Below, piece by piece: positions 43,077 to 51,970 of a DNA stretch of 64,000 nucleotides. This DNA comes from Nocardioides sp. ChNu-153 (GTDB lineage Bacteria; Actinomycetota; Actinomycetes; Propionibacteriales; Nocardioidaceae): assembly GCF_030466625.1 (NCBI RefSeq), contig NZ_JADEVT010000007.1, positions 104,188 through 168,187 of the forward strand, in the 5' to 3' direction. The notes under the pieces were generated by a model, which saw only the letters and a list, made by a program, of their open reading frames with translations, had not been told where the DNA came from and did not search any database. Both the position numbers and the translations under genes were made by a program. Positions within the stretch are counted from its first letter, which is position 1, and every line of letters begins with the position of its first letter.

Positions 43077-44132
43077 GTGTCCTCCCTGCGCCCCGTCGCC
43101 GGCCCGCCGGCCTCCGTCGTCGAGGCCCTCGCCGCCTGGCTGGAGGCCCCCGCGGAGCCCGAGCCGTTGATCGTCGAGACCTCCGGCTCCACCGGTAGCC
43201 CCAAGCGCGTCGTGCTGTCGCGCCGGGCCGTGCGCGCCTCCGGCGAGGCGACGGCTGCGGTGCTCGGGGCCCGGGGGCAGTGGCTGCTCGCCCTCCCCGC
43301 CACGTACGTCGCCGGCGTGCAGGTCGTCGCCCGCTCCCTGGCCGCCGGCCACCGACCCGTGCTGCTCGACGACCACCCCGGGTTCGCCGCCGCGGCGGCG
43401 GCCATGACGCCCGGCGTGCCGCACCTCGTCTCGCTCGTGCCCACCCAGCTGTTCCGGCTGCTCGACGACCCGGAGGCGACGGCGGCGCTGCGCGGGTTCC
43501 ACACCGTCCTCCTCGGCGGCGGACCGATCGACCCCGAGCTGCGCGAGCGGGCGGCCGCCGCCGGCGTGCGGGTCGTCGCGACCTACGGCTCCGCCGAGAC
43601 CGCGGGCGGCTGCGTGTACGACGGGTGGCCGCTGCCCGGCGTACGCCTGCGGCTCGAGGACGACGGCCGCCTCGCCGTCGCCGGGCCCACCCTCTTCGAC
43701 GGGTACGACGGCGACCCCGCCCTCACCGCCGAGGTGCTGGTCGACGGGTGGTTCCGCACCTCCGACGCCGGGCGCCTCACCCCCGACGGCCGCCTCGAGC
43801 TGCTCGGCCGCGTCGACGACCTCGTGGTCTCCGGCGGCGTCAACGTGCCCACGCCCGTGGTCGCCCGCCGGCTGCGGGAGCACCCCGACGTCGCGGCGGC
43901 CGAGGTGCTCGGCGTCGAGGACCCCGAGTGGGGGCAGCGCGTCGTGGCCTGGGTGGTGCCGGCCGCCTCGTCGGGGGCTCCCGCGTCCGACCTCGACGCC
44001 CTGCGCGACTGGGTCGCCGCCGCGCACCCGCGCGCCTGGGCGCCGCGGCAGCTCGTGGTGATCGACGCCGTCCCCCTGCTGCCCAACGGCAAGACCGACC
44101 GGCTGGCGCTGCGGGGGATGGTGGAAGGATGA
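43077..44132 (+). CDS. menE: o-Succinylbenzoate-CoA ligase
   Basis: Adenylates o-succinylbenzoate and forms its CoA thioester. At 351 aa it is a compact ANL enzyme: the phosphate loop TSGSTGSPKRVV (35-46), ATYGSAETAGG, FRTSDAGRLTPDGRLELLGRVDDLVVSGGVNV and the catalytic lysine in PLLPNGKTDRLAL. The short N-terminal domain is normal for actinobacterial MenE. Heads menE-menC-menD, with ATGA and GTGA overlaps; leaderless start at GTG 43077. menB, the next enzyme, is not in the window. Confidence 0.93.
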   Translation: MSSLRPVAGPPASVVEALAAWLEAPAEPEPLIVETSGSTGSPKRVVLSRRAVRASGEATAAVLGARGQWLLALPATYVAGVQVVARSLAAGHRPVLLDDHPGFAAAAAAMTPGVPHLVSLVPTQLFRLLDDPEATAALRGFHTVLLGGGPIDPELRERAAAAGVRVVATYGSAETAGGCVYDGWPLPGVRLRLEDDGRLAVAGPTLFDGYDGDPALTAEVLVDGWFRTSDAGRLTPDGRLELLGRVDDLVVSGGVNVPTPVVARRLREHPDVAAAEVLGVEDPEWGQRVVAWVVPAASSGAPASDLDALRDWVAAAHPRAWAPRQLVVIDAVPLLPNGKTDRLALRGMVEG

Positions 44133-45100
44133 GGCTGCACGTCGTCGCGCTCGGTCTGCGCACCCGCTTCCGGGGAATCACCAGGCGCGAGGTCGCGCTC
44201 GTCGAGACCGAGGGGCCCGACGGGTCGAGCCGGTGGGGCGAGTGGTCGCCCTTCCTCGAGTACGACGCCCCCACCGCCGCGCCCTGGCTCACCTGCGCCG
44301 AGGAGGCCGCGGCCGGGGGGTGGCCCGCGGCGGTGCGGGACGCCGTACCCGTCAACGTGACGGTGCCCGCCACCGACCCGGAGACCGCGCACCGCATCGT
44401 GCGGTCCGGCGGCTGCACCACCGCCAAGGTCAAGGTGGCCGAGCGCGGCCAGACCCTCGCCGACGACGTGGCGCGCCTCGAGGCGGTGCGCGACGCCCTC
44501 GGCCCGGCGGGCCACGTGCGCGTCGACGCCAACGGTGGCTGGTCGCTCGACGAGGCCGTGCGCGCCGTCGGGGTGCTCGACCGGGCGGTCGGGGGGCTGG
44601 AGTACGTCGAGCAGCCGTGCGCGAGCGTGGAGGAGCTGGCGGCGCTCCGCCGCCGCGTCGACGTGCCGGTCGCCGCCGACGAGTCCATCCGCCGGGCCGC
44701 GGACCCCTACCGGGTCCGCGACCTCGAGGCGGCCGACATCGCCGTGCTCAAGGTGCAGCCCCTCGGCGGCGTCGCCGCCTGCCTGCGCATCGCCGAGGAC
44801 ATCGGGCTGCCCGTCGTCGTCTCGTCGGCGCTGGAGTCGTCGGTCGGCATCGCCGCCGGTGTCGCGCTCGCCGCCGCCCTGCCCGAGCTGCCGCACGCGT
44901 GCGGGCTGGCCACCGTGCAGCTGTTCACCGAGGACGTCGTGGCCGACCCGCTGCTGCCGGTCGACGGGATGCTGCCGGTGCGCTCCGTCGTACCGGACCC
45001 GGGGCTGCTGGAGCGCCACGCTGCGGCCCCCGACCGGCTGGCGTGGTGGGCTGACCGGCTCGCGGCCGTCGGCGCCGTGCGGCAGGATCGCCGCTCGTGA
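44129..45100 (+). CDS. menC: o-Succinylbenzoate synthase
   Basis: Enolase-superfamily dehydratase converting SHCHC to o-succinylbenzoate. 323 aa. Catalytic lysine motif KVK (100-102), metal ligands Asp133 (VRVDANGGWS), Glu161 (YVEQP) and Asp184 (VAADESIRR), and the second base in IAVLKVQPLGG. The N-terminal capping region is short. ATG 44129 overlaps the menE stop by 4 nt, and its TGA overlaps the menD GTG. Confidence 0.95.
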   Translation: MRLHVVALGLRTRFRGITRREVALVETEGPDGSSRWGEWSPFLEYDAPTAAPWLTCAEEAAAGGWPAAVRDAVPVNVTVPATDPETAHRIVRSGGCTTAKVKVAERGQTLADDVARLEAVRDALGPAGHVRVDANGGWSLDEAVRAVGVLDRAVGGLEYVEQPCASVEELAALRRRVDVPVAADESIRRAADPYRVRDLEAADIAVLKVQPLGGVAACLRIAEDIGLPVVVSSALESSVGIAAGVALAAALPELPHACGLATVQLFTEDVVADPLLPVDGMLPVRSVVPDPGLLERHAAAPDRLAWWADRLAAVGAVRQDRRS

Positions 45101-46776
45101 CCGCGACCGTCGAGGGGCCCGAGCCCACCCCGGAGCCCCCGGCCGTGCTGCTCGCCCGCGCGGTCGTGGCCGCGCTGGTGCGCGCGGGGGTGCGGGAGGT
45201 CGTGCTGTCGCCCGGGTCGCGCAACGCCCCGCTGGCCTTCGCGGCGTACGACGCGGCCGCCGCGGGTGCGCTGCGCCTGCACACGCGCGTCGACGAGCGG
45301 ACCGCCGGGTTCCTCGCCCTCGGGCTGACGCGGGGCGGGTCGCGGGCGGCCGTCGTGTGCACGTCGGGCACCGCCGCCGCCAACCTCCACCCGGCGGTGC
45401 TCGAGGCCGCCCACAGCGCCGTGCCCCTCGTCGTGGTGACGGCCGACCGCCCCGCGTCGCTGCGCGGCACGGGGGCGAGCCAGACCACCGACCAGGTGCG
45501 GCTCTTCGGCGACGCCGCCGCCTTCGGTGACCTCGTCGCGCCGGACGAGGTCGACGAGACGTTGCTCGCCCTCGCCGGCCCCGTGCAGCTGAACGTGCAG
45601 CTCTCCGGCGTGCTCGTGCCGAGCGCACCCTGGCCCGCCGCCGACGTGCCGGCGCCGCTGCCGCGGGAGACGGGTCGCTCGCGCCTCGGGTCGGCGTACC
45701 GCCGCGCGGTCGAGGACGGCTCGGCGCACGTGCTGCCCGCCGGCCCGCGCACCGTGGTCGTCGCCGGCGACGACGCCGGCCCGCCGGCGCGCATCCTCGC
45801 CGAGACCGCCGGCTGGCCGCTCCTGGCCGAGCCCAGCTCGGGGGCGCGGACGGGGCCGAACGCGCTGCGCGGCTACCGCCTGCTGCTCGACGGACCGCTC
45901 GGCGCCCGCGTCGAGCGCGTCGTCGTCGCCGGTCACCCCACGCTGTCCCGGCCGGTGACCCGGCTGCTCGAGCGCGCCGACGTCGAGGTCGTCTCCTGGC
46001 GCCACGCCGGGCGCTGGACGCGCCGACCGTTCCACGTGGCCGCCGAGCACGACGCGGTCGCCGCGCCCGCGCCGGACGGCGACGGGCCCGACCGCACCTG
46101 GCTGCGGGAGTGGCAGACCGCCGACCGCGCCGTCTCCCGGCGCCTCGACGCAGCGGTGGCCGCCGAGCCGGAGCTCACGCCGTACGAGGTCGCGGCTGCG
46201 GTCGCGCGCGCCCTGCCGGCCGGCGGGCTGCTCGTCGTCGGCGCCTCCAGCCCGATCCGCGACCTCGACGTCATGGCGACGCCGCCCCCGGCGGGCGAGC
46301 GGCGGCTCGTGCTCGCGAACCGCGGGCTGGCCGGCATCGACGGCACCGTGTCGACGGCGATCGGGGCGGCGCTGGGCCGGGACGGCTCGTCGCGCGCCCT
46401 CGCCCTGCTCGGCGACGTGACGTTCCTCCACGACGCGGGCGGCCTCGTGCTCGGCCCCCGGGAGGAGCGCCCCGACCTCACCCTCGTCGTCGTCAACGAC
46501 GACGGCGGCTCGATCTTCACCATGCTGGAGCAGGGCGCCGAGCGACACGCCGACGCGTTCGACACCCTCTTCGGCACGCCCCACGGCACCGACCTGGCGG
46601 CGCTGTGCGCCGCGACGCGCACGCCGCACTGGCGGGTGGAGTCGCTGCCCGAGCTGGAGCACGCGCTCGCCTCCCCGGCGGGCGGGATCGAGGTCGTCGA
46701 GGTGCGGGTACGGCGCGACAACCGCCGCGCGCTCGACCTGCGGCTGCGCGGCCTGGCGGCCGAGCCGACGGAGTGA
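45097..46776 (+). CDS. menD: SEPHCHC synthase (MenD)
   Basis: Thiamine-diphosphate enzyme that joins isochorismate and 2-oxoglutarate. 559 aa. N-terminal pyrimidine domain with VVLSPGSRNAPLAFAAYDA and the activating glutamate in VDERTAGFLALGL; TSGTAAANLHPAV; ThDP pyrophosphate site ANRGLAGIDGTVSTAIGAALG and the metal motif VVVNDDGGSIFTML. GTG 45097 overlaps menC. Its substrate comes from MenF, encoded 8 kb away on the other strand. Convergent with the XRE regulator. Confidence 0.96.
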   Translation: MTATVEGPEPTPEPPAVLLARAVVAALVRAGVREVVLSPGSRNAPLAFAAYDAAAAGALRLHTRVDERTAGFLALGLTRGGSRAAVVCTSGTAAANLHPAVLEAAHSAVPLVVVTADRPASLRGTGASQTTDQVRLFGDAAAFGDLVAPDEVDETLLALAGPVQLNVQLSGVLVPSAPWPAADVPAPLPRETGRSRLGSAYRRAVEDGSAHVLPAGPRTVVVAGDDAGPPARILAETAGWPLLAEPSSGARTGPNALRGYRLLLDGPLGARVERVVVAGHPTLSRPVTRLLERADVEVVSWRHAGRWTRRPFHVAAEHDAVAAPAPDGDGPDRTWLREWQTADRAVSRRLDAAVAAEPELTPYEVAAAVARALPAGGLLVVGASSPIRDLDVMATPPPAGERRLVLANRGLAGIDGTVSTAIGAALGRDGSSRALALLGDVTFLHDAGGLVLGPREERPDLTLVVVNDDGGSIFTMLEQGAERHADAFDTLFGTPHGTDLAALCAATRTPHWRVESLPELEHALASPAGGIEVVEVRVRRDNRRALDLRLRGLAAEPTE

Positions 46777-46777
46777 T

Positions 46778-46794
46778 CCGGCTGGTGGAGCCGG
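46778..46794. terminator. Short hairpin after menD
   Basis: CCGGCT, a 5-nt loop and AGCCGG between the convergent menD and regulator genes. Confidence 0.45.
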
Positions 46795-46801
46795 CCCGCG
46801 C

Positions 46802-47644
46802 TCAGCCCTGCCAGGCGCCGATGAGGCGCAGCGCGTCGGCGGCGGGCGAGCCCGGCTCGGCCGTGTAGACCTTCAGCTTCTGGCCGGCGGCGCCGGGCAC
46901 GTCGAGGGCCTCCCAGGTCAGGTCGAGCTCGCCGACCAGCGGGTGGCGCAGTCGCTTGGTGCCCCACGTGCAGTCGTGGACGCGGTGCTCGGCCCAGAGC
47001 CCGGCGAACTCCGGGCTGCGCACGCTCAGCTCGCCGACCAGCTCGTGCAGCGCCCGGTCGTCCGGGTGCAGGCCGGCGTCGGCGCGCAGCACCGCAGCGG
47101 TCGTCGCCGCGGACTCCTCCCAGTCGACGTAGCGCTCCCGCGCGACGGGGTCGAGGAACGTGAAGCGGGCCAGGTTGCGCTCGCGGAACGGCAGCGCCTC
47201 GGCGTCGAAGAAGACCTTGCGGGCCAGGTCGTTCATCGCGAGCACCTGCAGGCCGACGCCGTGCACGAAGGCGGGGCTGTCGGTCATCGCCGCCATCATC
47301 TTGTGCACGCCGGGGCGCACGCGCTGCGGCGGCGAGACGGTCTCCGTCGACACGGCGGGTGCGTCACCGGCCAGGGCGAAGAAGTAGGCCTGCTCCGCCG
47401 GGTCGAGGCGCAGCGCCCGCGCCACGCCCGTCAGCACGACCGAGGAGGGTGCGCCGGCGCGGCCCTGCTCGAGGCGGGTGTAGTAGTCGACGCTGACGCC
47501 CGCGATCCGGGCGACCTCCTCGCGGCGCAGCCCCTTGACCCGGCGGGTGCGGGTGAGCGTGTCGTCGCCGAGCGCGGACGCCGCGTCGGGGCGCACGCGC
47601 GCCCGGGCGGCGCGGAGGAAGTCGCGGAGCTCGGCCTGCGTCAT
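46802..47644 (-). CDS. XRE-type regulator with MmyB-like ligand domain
   Basis: 280-aa transcription factor. N-terminal helix-turn-helix (about 36-90, [29 protein letters not shown]) and a C-terminal MmyB-like PAS-type domain (about 110-270) beginning [36 protein letters not shown], thought to bind a small hydrophobic ligand. Such regulators usually control the divergent neighbour, here the alcohol dehydrogenase 136 bp away. ATG 47644 is followed by the standard [16 protein letters not shown] start of the family. Confidence 0.9.
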   Translation of the reverse strand: MTQAELRDFLRAARARVRPDAASALGDDTLTRTRRVKGLRREEVARIAGVSVDYYTRLEQGRAGAPSSVVLTGVARALRLDPAEQAYFFALAGDAPAVSTETVSPPQRVRPGVHKMMAAMTDSPAFVHGVGLQVLAMNDLARKVFFDAEALPFRERNLARFTFLDPVARERYVDWEESAATTAAVLRADAGLHPDDRALHELVGELSVRSPEFAGLWAEHRVHDCTWGTKRLRHPLVGELDLTWEALDVPGAAGQKLKVYTAEPGSPAADALRLIGAWQG

Positions 47645-47780
47645 GCGCCCATGCTGCCAGCGCGCGCGGTGTGCCCGGGGGTCGAGGGTGGTCCTGCCAG
47701 GGCCAGGCTCGCGGTCGGTGGGCCCGCCCGGCGACGGTTCACTGGAGGAGTCCCCCGATCCGACCCCGCAGGAGAGACAC

Positions 47781-48833
47781 GTGCCGCAGACCGTCGACGC
47801 CCTCGTCACCACCGCCGCTCGCCAGCCCTTCGAGCGCTCCACCATCGAGCGCCGCGACCCCCGCCCGCACGACGTCGTCATCGACGTCGCCTACGCCGGC
47901 ATCTGCCACTCCGACATCCACACCGCCCGCGAGGAGTGGGGCCCGGCGATCTTCCCGCTCGTGCCCGGTCACGAGATCGCCGGCACCGTCAGCGCCGTCG
48001 GCGAGGCGGTCACCCGGTACGCCGTCGGCGACCGCGTCGGCGTCGGCTGCTTCGTCGACTCCTGCCGCGAGTGCGAGAACTGCCGGGCGGGCGAGGAGCA
48101 GTACTGCCTGCGCGGCGAGGTCGGCACCTACAACGCCCGCGAGTACGCCGACGGCGCCCCCACGCACGGTGGCTACTCCCGCTCGATCGTCGTCGACGAG
48201 AACTACGTGCTCGGCATCCCCGAGGGCATCGGCCTGGACGTCGCCGCCCCGCTGCTGTGCGCCGGCATCACCCTCTACTCGCCGCTGCGCCACTGGGGCG
48301 CGGGCCCCGGCAAGAAGGTCGCGATCGTCGGCATGGGCGGCCTGGGCCACATGGGCGTGAAGATCGCCCACGCCCTCGGCGCGGAGGTCACGGTGCTCTC
48401 GCAGAGCCTGGCCAAGAAGGCCGACGGCGAGCGCCTGGGCGCGGACCACTACTTCGCGACCTCCGACCCCGCCACCTTCACCGAGCTCGCCGGCCGCTTC
48501 GACCTGATCATCAACACGGTGGCGGCCAACCTGCCGGTCGACGACTACCTCGCGCTGCTGCGCGTCGACGGCACGATGGTCAACGTGGGCGCCCCCGAGA
48601 GCCCCGACACCTACCGGGCGTTCTCGCTCATCATGGGGCGCCGCAGCCTGGCCGGGTCGAAGATCGGCGGCATCCACGAGACCCAGGAGATGCTCGACTT
48701 CTGCGCCGAGCACGGCCTCGGCGCCGAGATCGAGACGATCGGCGTCGACGACGTGAACGACGCCTGGGACCGCGTGGTGGCCAGCGACGTCCGCTACCGC
48801 TTCGTCATCGACATCGCGTCGTTCGACTCCTGA
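47781..48833 (+). CDS. Zinc-dependent NAD(P)+ alcohol dehydrogenase (YahK/CAD type)
   Basis: 350-aa medium-chain dehydrogenase/reductase. Catalytic zinc ligands Cys42 (GICHSDIH), His64 and Glu65 (PGHE); structural zinc cysteines 95, 98, 101 and 109 ([15 protein letters not shown]); cofactor loop [12 protein letters not shown]. Closest to the cinnamyl-alcohol/aldehyde reductases such as YahK, which prefer NADPH. GTG 47781 has GGAGAG 5 nt upstream. The MmyB-type regulator is divergent and is the likely local controller, suggesting induction by an aldehyde or related compound. Confidence 0.92.
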   Translation: MPQTVDALVTTAARQPFERSTIERRDPRPHDVVIDVAYAGICHSDIHTAREEWGPAIFPLVPGHEIAGTVSAVGEAVTRYAVGDRVGVGCFVDSCRECENCRAGEEQYCLRGEVGTYNAREYADGAPTHGGYSRSIVVDENYVLGIPEGIGLDVAAPLLCAGITLYSPLRHWGAGPGKKVAIVGMGGLGHMGVKIAHALGAEVTVLSQSLAKKADGERLGADHYFATSDPATFTELAGRFDLIINTVAANLPVDDYLALLRVDGTMVNVGAPESPDTYRAFSLIMGRRSLAGSKIGGIHETQEMLDFCAEHGLGAEIETIGVDDVNDAWDRVVASDVRYRFVIDIASFDS

Positions 48834-48854
48834 GCGGTCGCGGTACCGCTCAGG
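48829..48854. terminator. Bidirectional hairpin between dehydrogenase and GNAT genes
   Basis: CCTGAGCGG (48829-48837) and CCGCTCAGG (48846-48854), 8-nt loop. Both stop codons are inside the stem. Confidence 0.7.
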
Positions 48855-49371
48855 CGACCGGCTGCTCGTCCCGACGCCGCACCAGCCGCACCTCGAGGGC
48901 GTCGATGCTCGCGTCGTGCGTGCTGGTGCCGTCGGGGACGAAGCCGTGGCGGGCGTAGAACCGGTGCGCCCGCGGGTTGTCGGCCAGCACCCACAGGCAG
49001 GCCGGCTCGTCGCCCAGCGCCGCCGCGAGCAGGGCGTCCGCGACGCCCGTGCCCCAGGCGTCCCGGCGCACGTAGATCGCGCCCAGCTCCCGCGCGGTCG
49101 GGGCGTCGTCGTCACGGGCCGGCCCGGCCACGGCGAACCCCAGCAGCGCCTCGGTGGCCGCGTCCCGCCGTACCGCGAGGTGGACGCCCTGCTCGACCAG
49201 CCGCTCCCACAGCGCGACCCGCTGCGGGTGACGGGCGAGCACCCGGTCGAGGTGCTCGTCGGCGATCAGGCCCCGGTAGCCCTCCTCCCAGCAGGTCGCG
49301 TGGAGGCGGGCGCCGGCCTCGGCGTCGGCGGGGGTGGCGCGGCGCAGGCGCACGTCGGCGGGGAGGGTCAC
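48850..49371 (-). CDS. GNAT-family N-acetyltransferase
   Basis: 173-aa acetyltransferase. The N-terminus VRLRRATPADAEAGARLHATCWEEGYRGLI is typical of the PhnO/RimI-like group. The acetyl-CoA segment reads ELGAIYVRRDAWGTGVADALLAAAL, in which the usual Q/RxxGxG loop is altered to RDAWGTGVA, followed by LWVLADNPRAHRFYARHGFVPDG. Substrate unknown. GTG 49371 is the first start before the domain. It overlaps no neighbour but shares a terminator hairpin with the dehydrogenase gene. Confidence 0.9.
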   Translation of the reverse strand: MTLPADVRLRRATPADAEAGARLHATCWEEGYRGLIADEHLDRVLARHPQRVALWERLVEQGVHLAVRRDAATEALLGFAVAGPARDDDAPTARELGAIYVRRDAWGTGVADALLAAALGDEPACLWVLADNPRAHRFYARHGFVPDGTSTHDASIDALEVRLVRRRDEQPVA

Positions 49372-49434
49372 GGGTCCATCCCACCGTGGCCGCGCCGGTG
49401 CCCGCCACCCGTTTCCCGGCCGGTCCCGTCCGCC

Positions 49435-49440
49435 TAGGGT
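49435..49440 (+). promoter_or_regulatory. Leaderless -10 box for the 2-hydroxyacid dehydrogenase
   Basis: TAGGGT, 6 nt before ATG 49447. Confidence 0.5.
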
Positions 49441-49446
49441 GGCCGC

Positions 49447-50370
49447 ATGGCGAGTGTGTGGATGGACTTCGACCGCTCCGAGGTGGAGGAGGTCGTCGGC
49501 CCGCTGCCGGACGGCCTGACCTACGCCCGCTTCGACGGCGAGCACGAGCCGGACGGGATCGACGAGGTCGAGTTCTACGTGCCGCCCTACTTCGGGAAGG
49601 CCGACCCCGCGATCGTCACCCGCATGCCGGCGCTGCGTGTCGTGCAGGCCCCGAGCGCGGGCGTCGACCACCTGCTGGGCGTCGTGCCCGAGGGCGTCGC
49701 CCTGTGCCGCGCCGCGGGCGTCCACGACCCCGGTACGGCGGAGCTCGCCGTCGCTCTCCTCCTGGCCGCCCAGCGCGACCTGCCGCGGTGGTTCGCCCAG
49801 CAGCAGCGGGGCGAGTGGAGCCAGGCCAACGACGGCCCGTCGGTGGCGGACCGCCGGGTGCTGATCGTCGGCTACGGCTCGATCGGGGAGGCGATCCACC
49901 GCCGGCTCGAGGGGTTCGAGTGCGAGGTCGTGCCGGTCGCGACAAAGGCGCGCACGGGCCCGCACGGGCCGGTGCACGGGGTGGACGAGCTGCCGACGCT
50001 GCTGCCCACGGCGGACGTCGTCATCGTCGTGACGCCGCTGACGGACGCCACCCGCGGGCTCGTCGACGCGGACTTCCTGGCGGCGCTGCCCGACGGCGCG
50101 CTGCTGGTGAACGTGGGGCGCGGCAAGGTCGTGGACACCGAGGCGCTCCTGGCGGAGCTGTCCACGGGGCGCCTGCGGGCGGCGCTCGACGTGGTCGACC
50201 CCGAGCCGCTGCCGGCCGACCACCCGCTGTGGTCCGCGCCGGGCACGATCATCACGCCGCACGTGGCGGGCGGGACCACCGCCATGCGCCCGCGGCTGTT
50301 CGCGATCATCGCGGAGAACCTGCGCCGCCACGTCGCCGGCGAGGAGCCGCTGCACGCCGTCGCTCGCTGA
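49447..50370 (+). CDS. D-isomer-specific 2-hydroxyacid dehydrogenase
   Basis: NAD(P)-dependent oxidoreductase of 307 aa. Nucleotide-binding motif VLIVGYGSIGEAIHRRL (GYGSIG 142-147); catalytic Arg225 (VNVGRGKVVD), Glu253 (DVVDPEPLPADHPL) and His272 (ITPHVAGGT). It resembles phosphoglycerate or glyoxylate/hydroxypyruvate reductases; the substrate is open. Leaderless start indicated by TAGGGT. A 26-bp perfect palindrome starts directly after its TGA. Confidence 0.92.
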   Translation: MASVWMDFDRSEVEEVVGPLPDGLTYARFDGEHEPDGIDEVEFYVPPYFGKADPAIVTRMPALRVVQAPSAGVDHLLGVVPEGVALCRAAGVHDPGTAELAVALLLAAQRDLPRWFAQQQRGEWSQANDGPSVADRRVLIVGYGSIGEAIHRRLEGFECEVVPVATKARTGPHGPVHGVDELPTLLPTADVVIVVTPLTDATRGLVDADFLAALPDGALLVNVGRGKVVDTEALLAELSTGRLRAALDVVDPEPLPADHPLWSAPGTIITPHVAGGTTAMRPRLFAIIAENLRRHVAGEEPLHAVAR

Positions 50371-50396
50371 GGTTTCCCCGCTCGAGCGGGGAAACC
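50371..50396. terminator. 26-bp perfect loopless palindrome
   Basis: Arms begin GGTTTCCCCGCTC, centre CTCGAG, immediately after the dehydrogenase TGA. Same build as the palindrome at 39816-39847 (TTCCCC...GGGGAA). Confidence 0.75.
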
Positions 50397-50405
50397 GCGC
50401 CGAGG

Positions 50406-50615
50406 TCAGACCAGGTGCGGGTCGTCGACGGGGAAGCCGCTCAGCTGCCCGGCGATCGACGTGCCCAGGTGCGCGTGCTCGTCCGGCGGCACCGGGGCCT
50501 GGGCGTCCGGGTCGTACTCGTCGAGCGAGGGCAGCCCGGGCACGTCGTGCGGGGGGCCGTCCTCCGCCGCGACAGCCGAGAAATCCACCTGCAGTTCACC
50601 GTGCGTTTGCTTCAT
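50406..50615 (-). CDS. Small acidic protein, unknown function
   Basis: 69 aa, strongly acidic and Pro-rich (DEYDPDAQAPVPPDEHAHLGTSIAGQLSGFPVDDPHL), probably largely disordered. No domain recognised. It is kept as a gene because TACCGT lies 6 nt before ATG 50615, the same leaderless promoter arrangement seen at many neighbours, and because the frame ends cleanly before the palindrome at 50371-50396. The permease gene lies just upstream on the same strand. Confidence 0.55.
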   Translation of the reverse strand: MKQTHGELQVDFSAVAAEDGPPHDVPGLPSLDEYDPDAQAPVPPDEHAHLGTSIAGQLSGFPVDDPHLV

Positions 50616-50621
50616 GGACCC

Positions 50622-50627
50622 ACGGTA
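50622..50627 (-). promoter_or_regulatory. Leaderless -10 box for the 69-aa gene
   Basis: TACCGT on the minus strand, 6 nt before ATG 50615. Confidence 0.5.
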
Positions 50628-50636
50628 CCCACCGCG

Positions 50637-51896
50637 TCACGGCGCACCCACCCGTCCGCGCAGCCGCAACCGCACACCGCGGACGGCCAGGCCCAGCGCC
50701 ACGACCGCGGCCCCGGTGACCACGGACGCCGGCGGCAGCACCAGCGCCAGGCCGAGGCAGCCCACCGCGCCCACGACCGGCACGACCCCCGGTCGTCCCG
50801 TCCGTCGCCGCTGCATCGCGCCCGCGGCCAGGTTCGCGACCAGGTAGTAGAGCAGCACGCCGAACGAGCTGAACCCCACCGCCTCGCGCAGGTCGAGCGT
50901 CAGCACGAGAACCACCACGACGGCGCCGACGAGCAGCTGCGCGCGGTGGGGCACGTCGTACCGCGGGTGCACCCCCGCCAGGTATGCCGGCAGCTCGCCG
51001 TCGCGGGCCATCGCCAGGCCGGTGCGGGAGATGCCGGCGAGCAGGCCGAGCAGCGCGCCGAGCGAGGCCGCCGCCGCGCCCACCACGACGAGCGGCACGG
51101 CCCAGTCGGCGCCGGCCCCGTCGACGAGGGCGCGCACCGGGGCGGGGGAGTCGGCCAGGCGCTCGGGCCCGAGCCCGCGCAGCAGCGCGACCGCGAGCAC
51201 GACGTACACCACCAGCACGAAGCAGAACGCCAGCGCGATGGCCCGCGGGATCGTGCGTGCCGGGTCGCGCACCTCCTCGCCGAGGGTGGCGACGCGGGCG
51301 TAGCCGGCGAACGCGAAGAACAGCAGGCCGGCGGCCTGGGCGACGCCGTGCGCGTCGAGCTCACCGCCGAGGAGCTCGCCCGTCGTGCCCGCGGGGTCCG
51401 TGGCGAGCAGCCCGAGCCCGGCGGCGGTCAGCAGGCCGAGGAGGGCGATGCTGACGATGACACGCGCGGCGCGGGCGGTGCGCGTCGCGCCCGTCACCGC
51501 GACGAGGGTCAGCAGGGCCACGGCCGCGGCGGCCAGGAGGCGGCGGGCGGTGGGCTCACCGGGCAGCACGTACGCCGCGAACGCCGTCGCCATCGCCGCG
51601 CAGCTGGCGGTCTTGCCGACCACGAAGCACCAGCCCGCGGCGTACCCCCACCACTCGCCCAGCTCCGCGCGCCCGTAGACGTAGGTGCCGCCCGAGGAGG
51701 GGTGGCGGGCAGCGAGCCGCGCCGACGACGACGCGTTGCACCAGGCGACCACCGCCACCAGGGCCAGGGCGAGCAGCAGCCCGCCGCCGGTGCCGGCCGC
51801 CGCGGTCGCCGGCGCGAGGACCGTGAAGGCCCCCGCCCCGACCATCGAGGCGATGCCCAGGGTCGTCGCGTCGGCCAGGCCCAGTCGTCGCTGCAC
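50637..51896 (-). CDS. APC-superfamily amino acid permease
   Basis: 419-aa transporter with about 12 membrane helices. The first helix has the APC substrate-backbone motif GIASMVGAGAFTVLAPATAAAG; helix 6 region FFAFAGYARVATLGEEVRDPARTIPRAI is characteristic of the amino acid-polyamine-organocation family. The substrate is not predictable. GTG 51896 starts the frame. Divergent from the MBL-fold gene with 74 bp between them. Confidence 0.9.
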   Translation of the reverse strand: MQRRLGLADATTLGIASMVGAGAFTVLAPATAAAGTGGGLLLALALVAVVAWCNASSSARLAARHPSSGGTYVYGRAELGEWWGYAAGWCFVVGKTASCAAMATAFAAYVLPGEPTARRLLAAAAVALLTLVAVTGATRTARAARVIVSIALLGLLTAAGLGLLATDPAGTTGELLGGELDAHGVAQAAGLLFFAFAGYARVATLGEEVRDPARTIPRAIALAFCFVLVVYVVLAVALLRGLGPERLADSPAPVRALVDGAGADWAVPLVVVGAAAASLGALLGLLAGISRTGLAMARDGELPAYLAGVHPRYDVPHRAQLLVGAVVVVLVLTLDLREAVGFSSFGVLLYYLVANLAAGAMQRRRTGRPGVVPVVGAVGCLGLALVLPPASVVTGAAVVALGLAVRGVRLRLRGRVGAP

Positions 51897-51957
51897 GGGC
51901 GGATGGTGGGGGGCGCAGGTGAACGGAAGGTACGGCGCCCGCCCGCCGGCCCCGGGC

Positions 51958-51963
51958 TATCGT
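51958..51963 (+). promoter_or_regulatory. Leaderless -10 box for the MBL-fold gene
   Basis: TATCGT, 7 nt before ATG 51971. Confidence 0.5.
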
Positions 51964-51970
51964 CGCGGGC

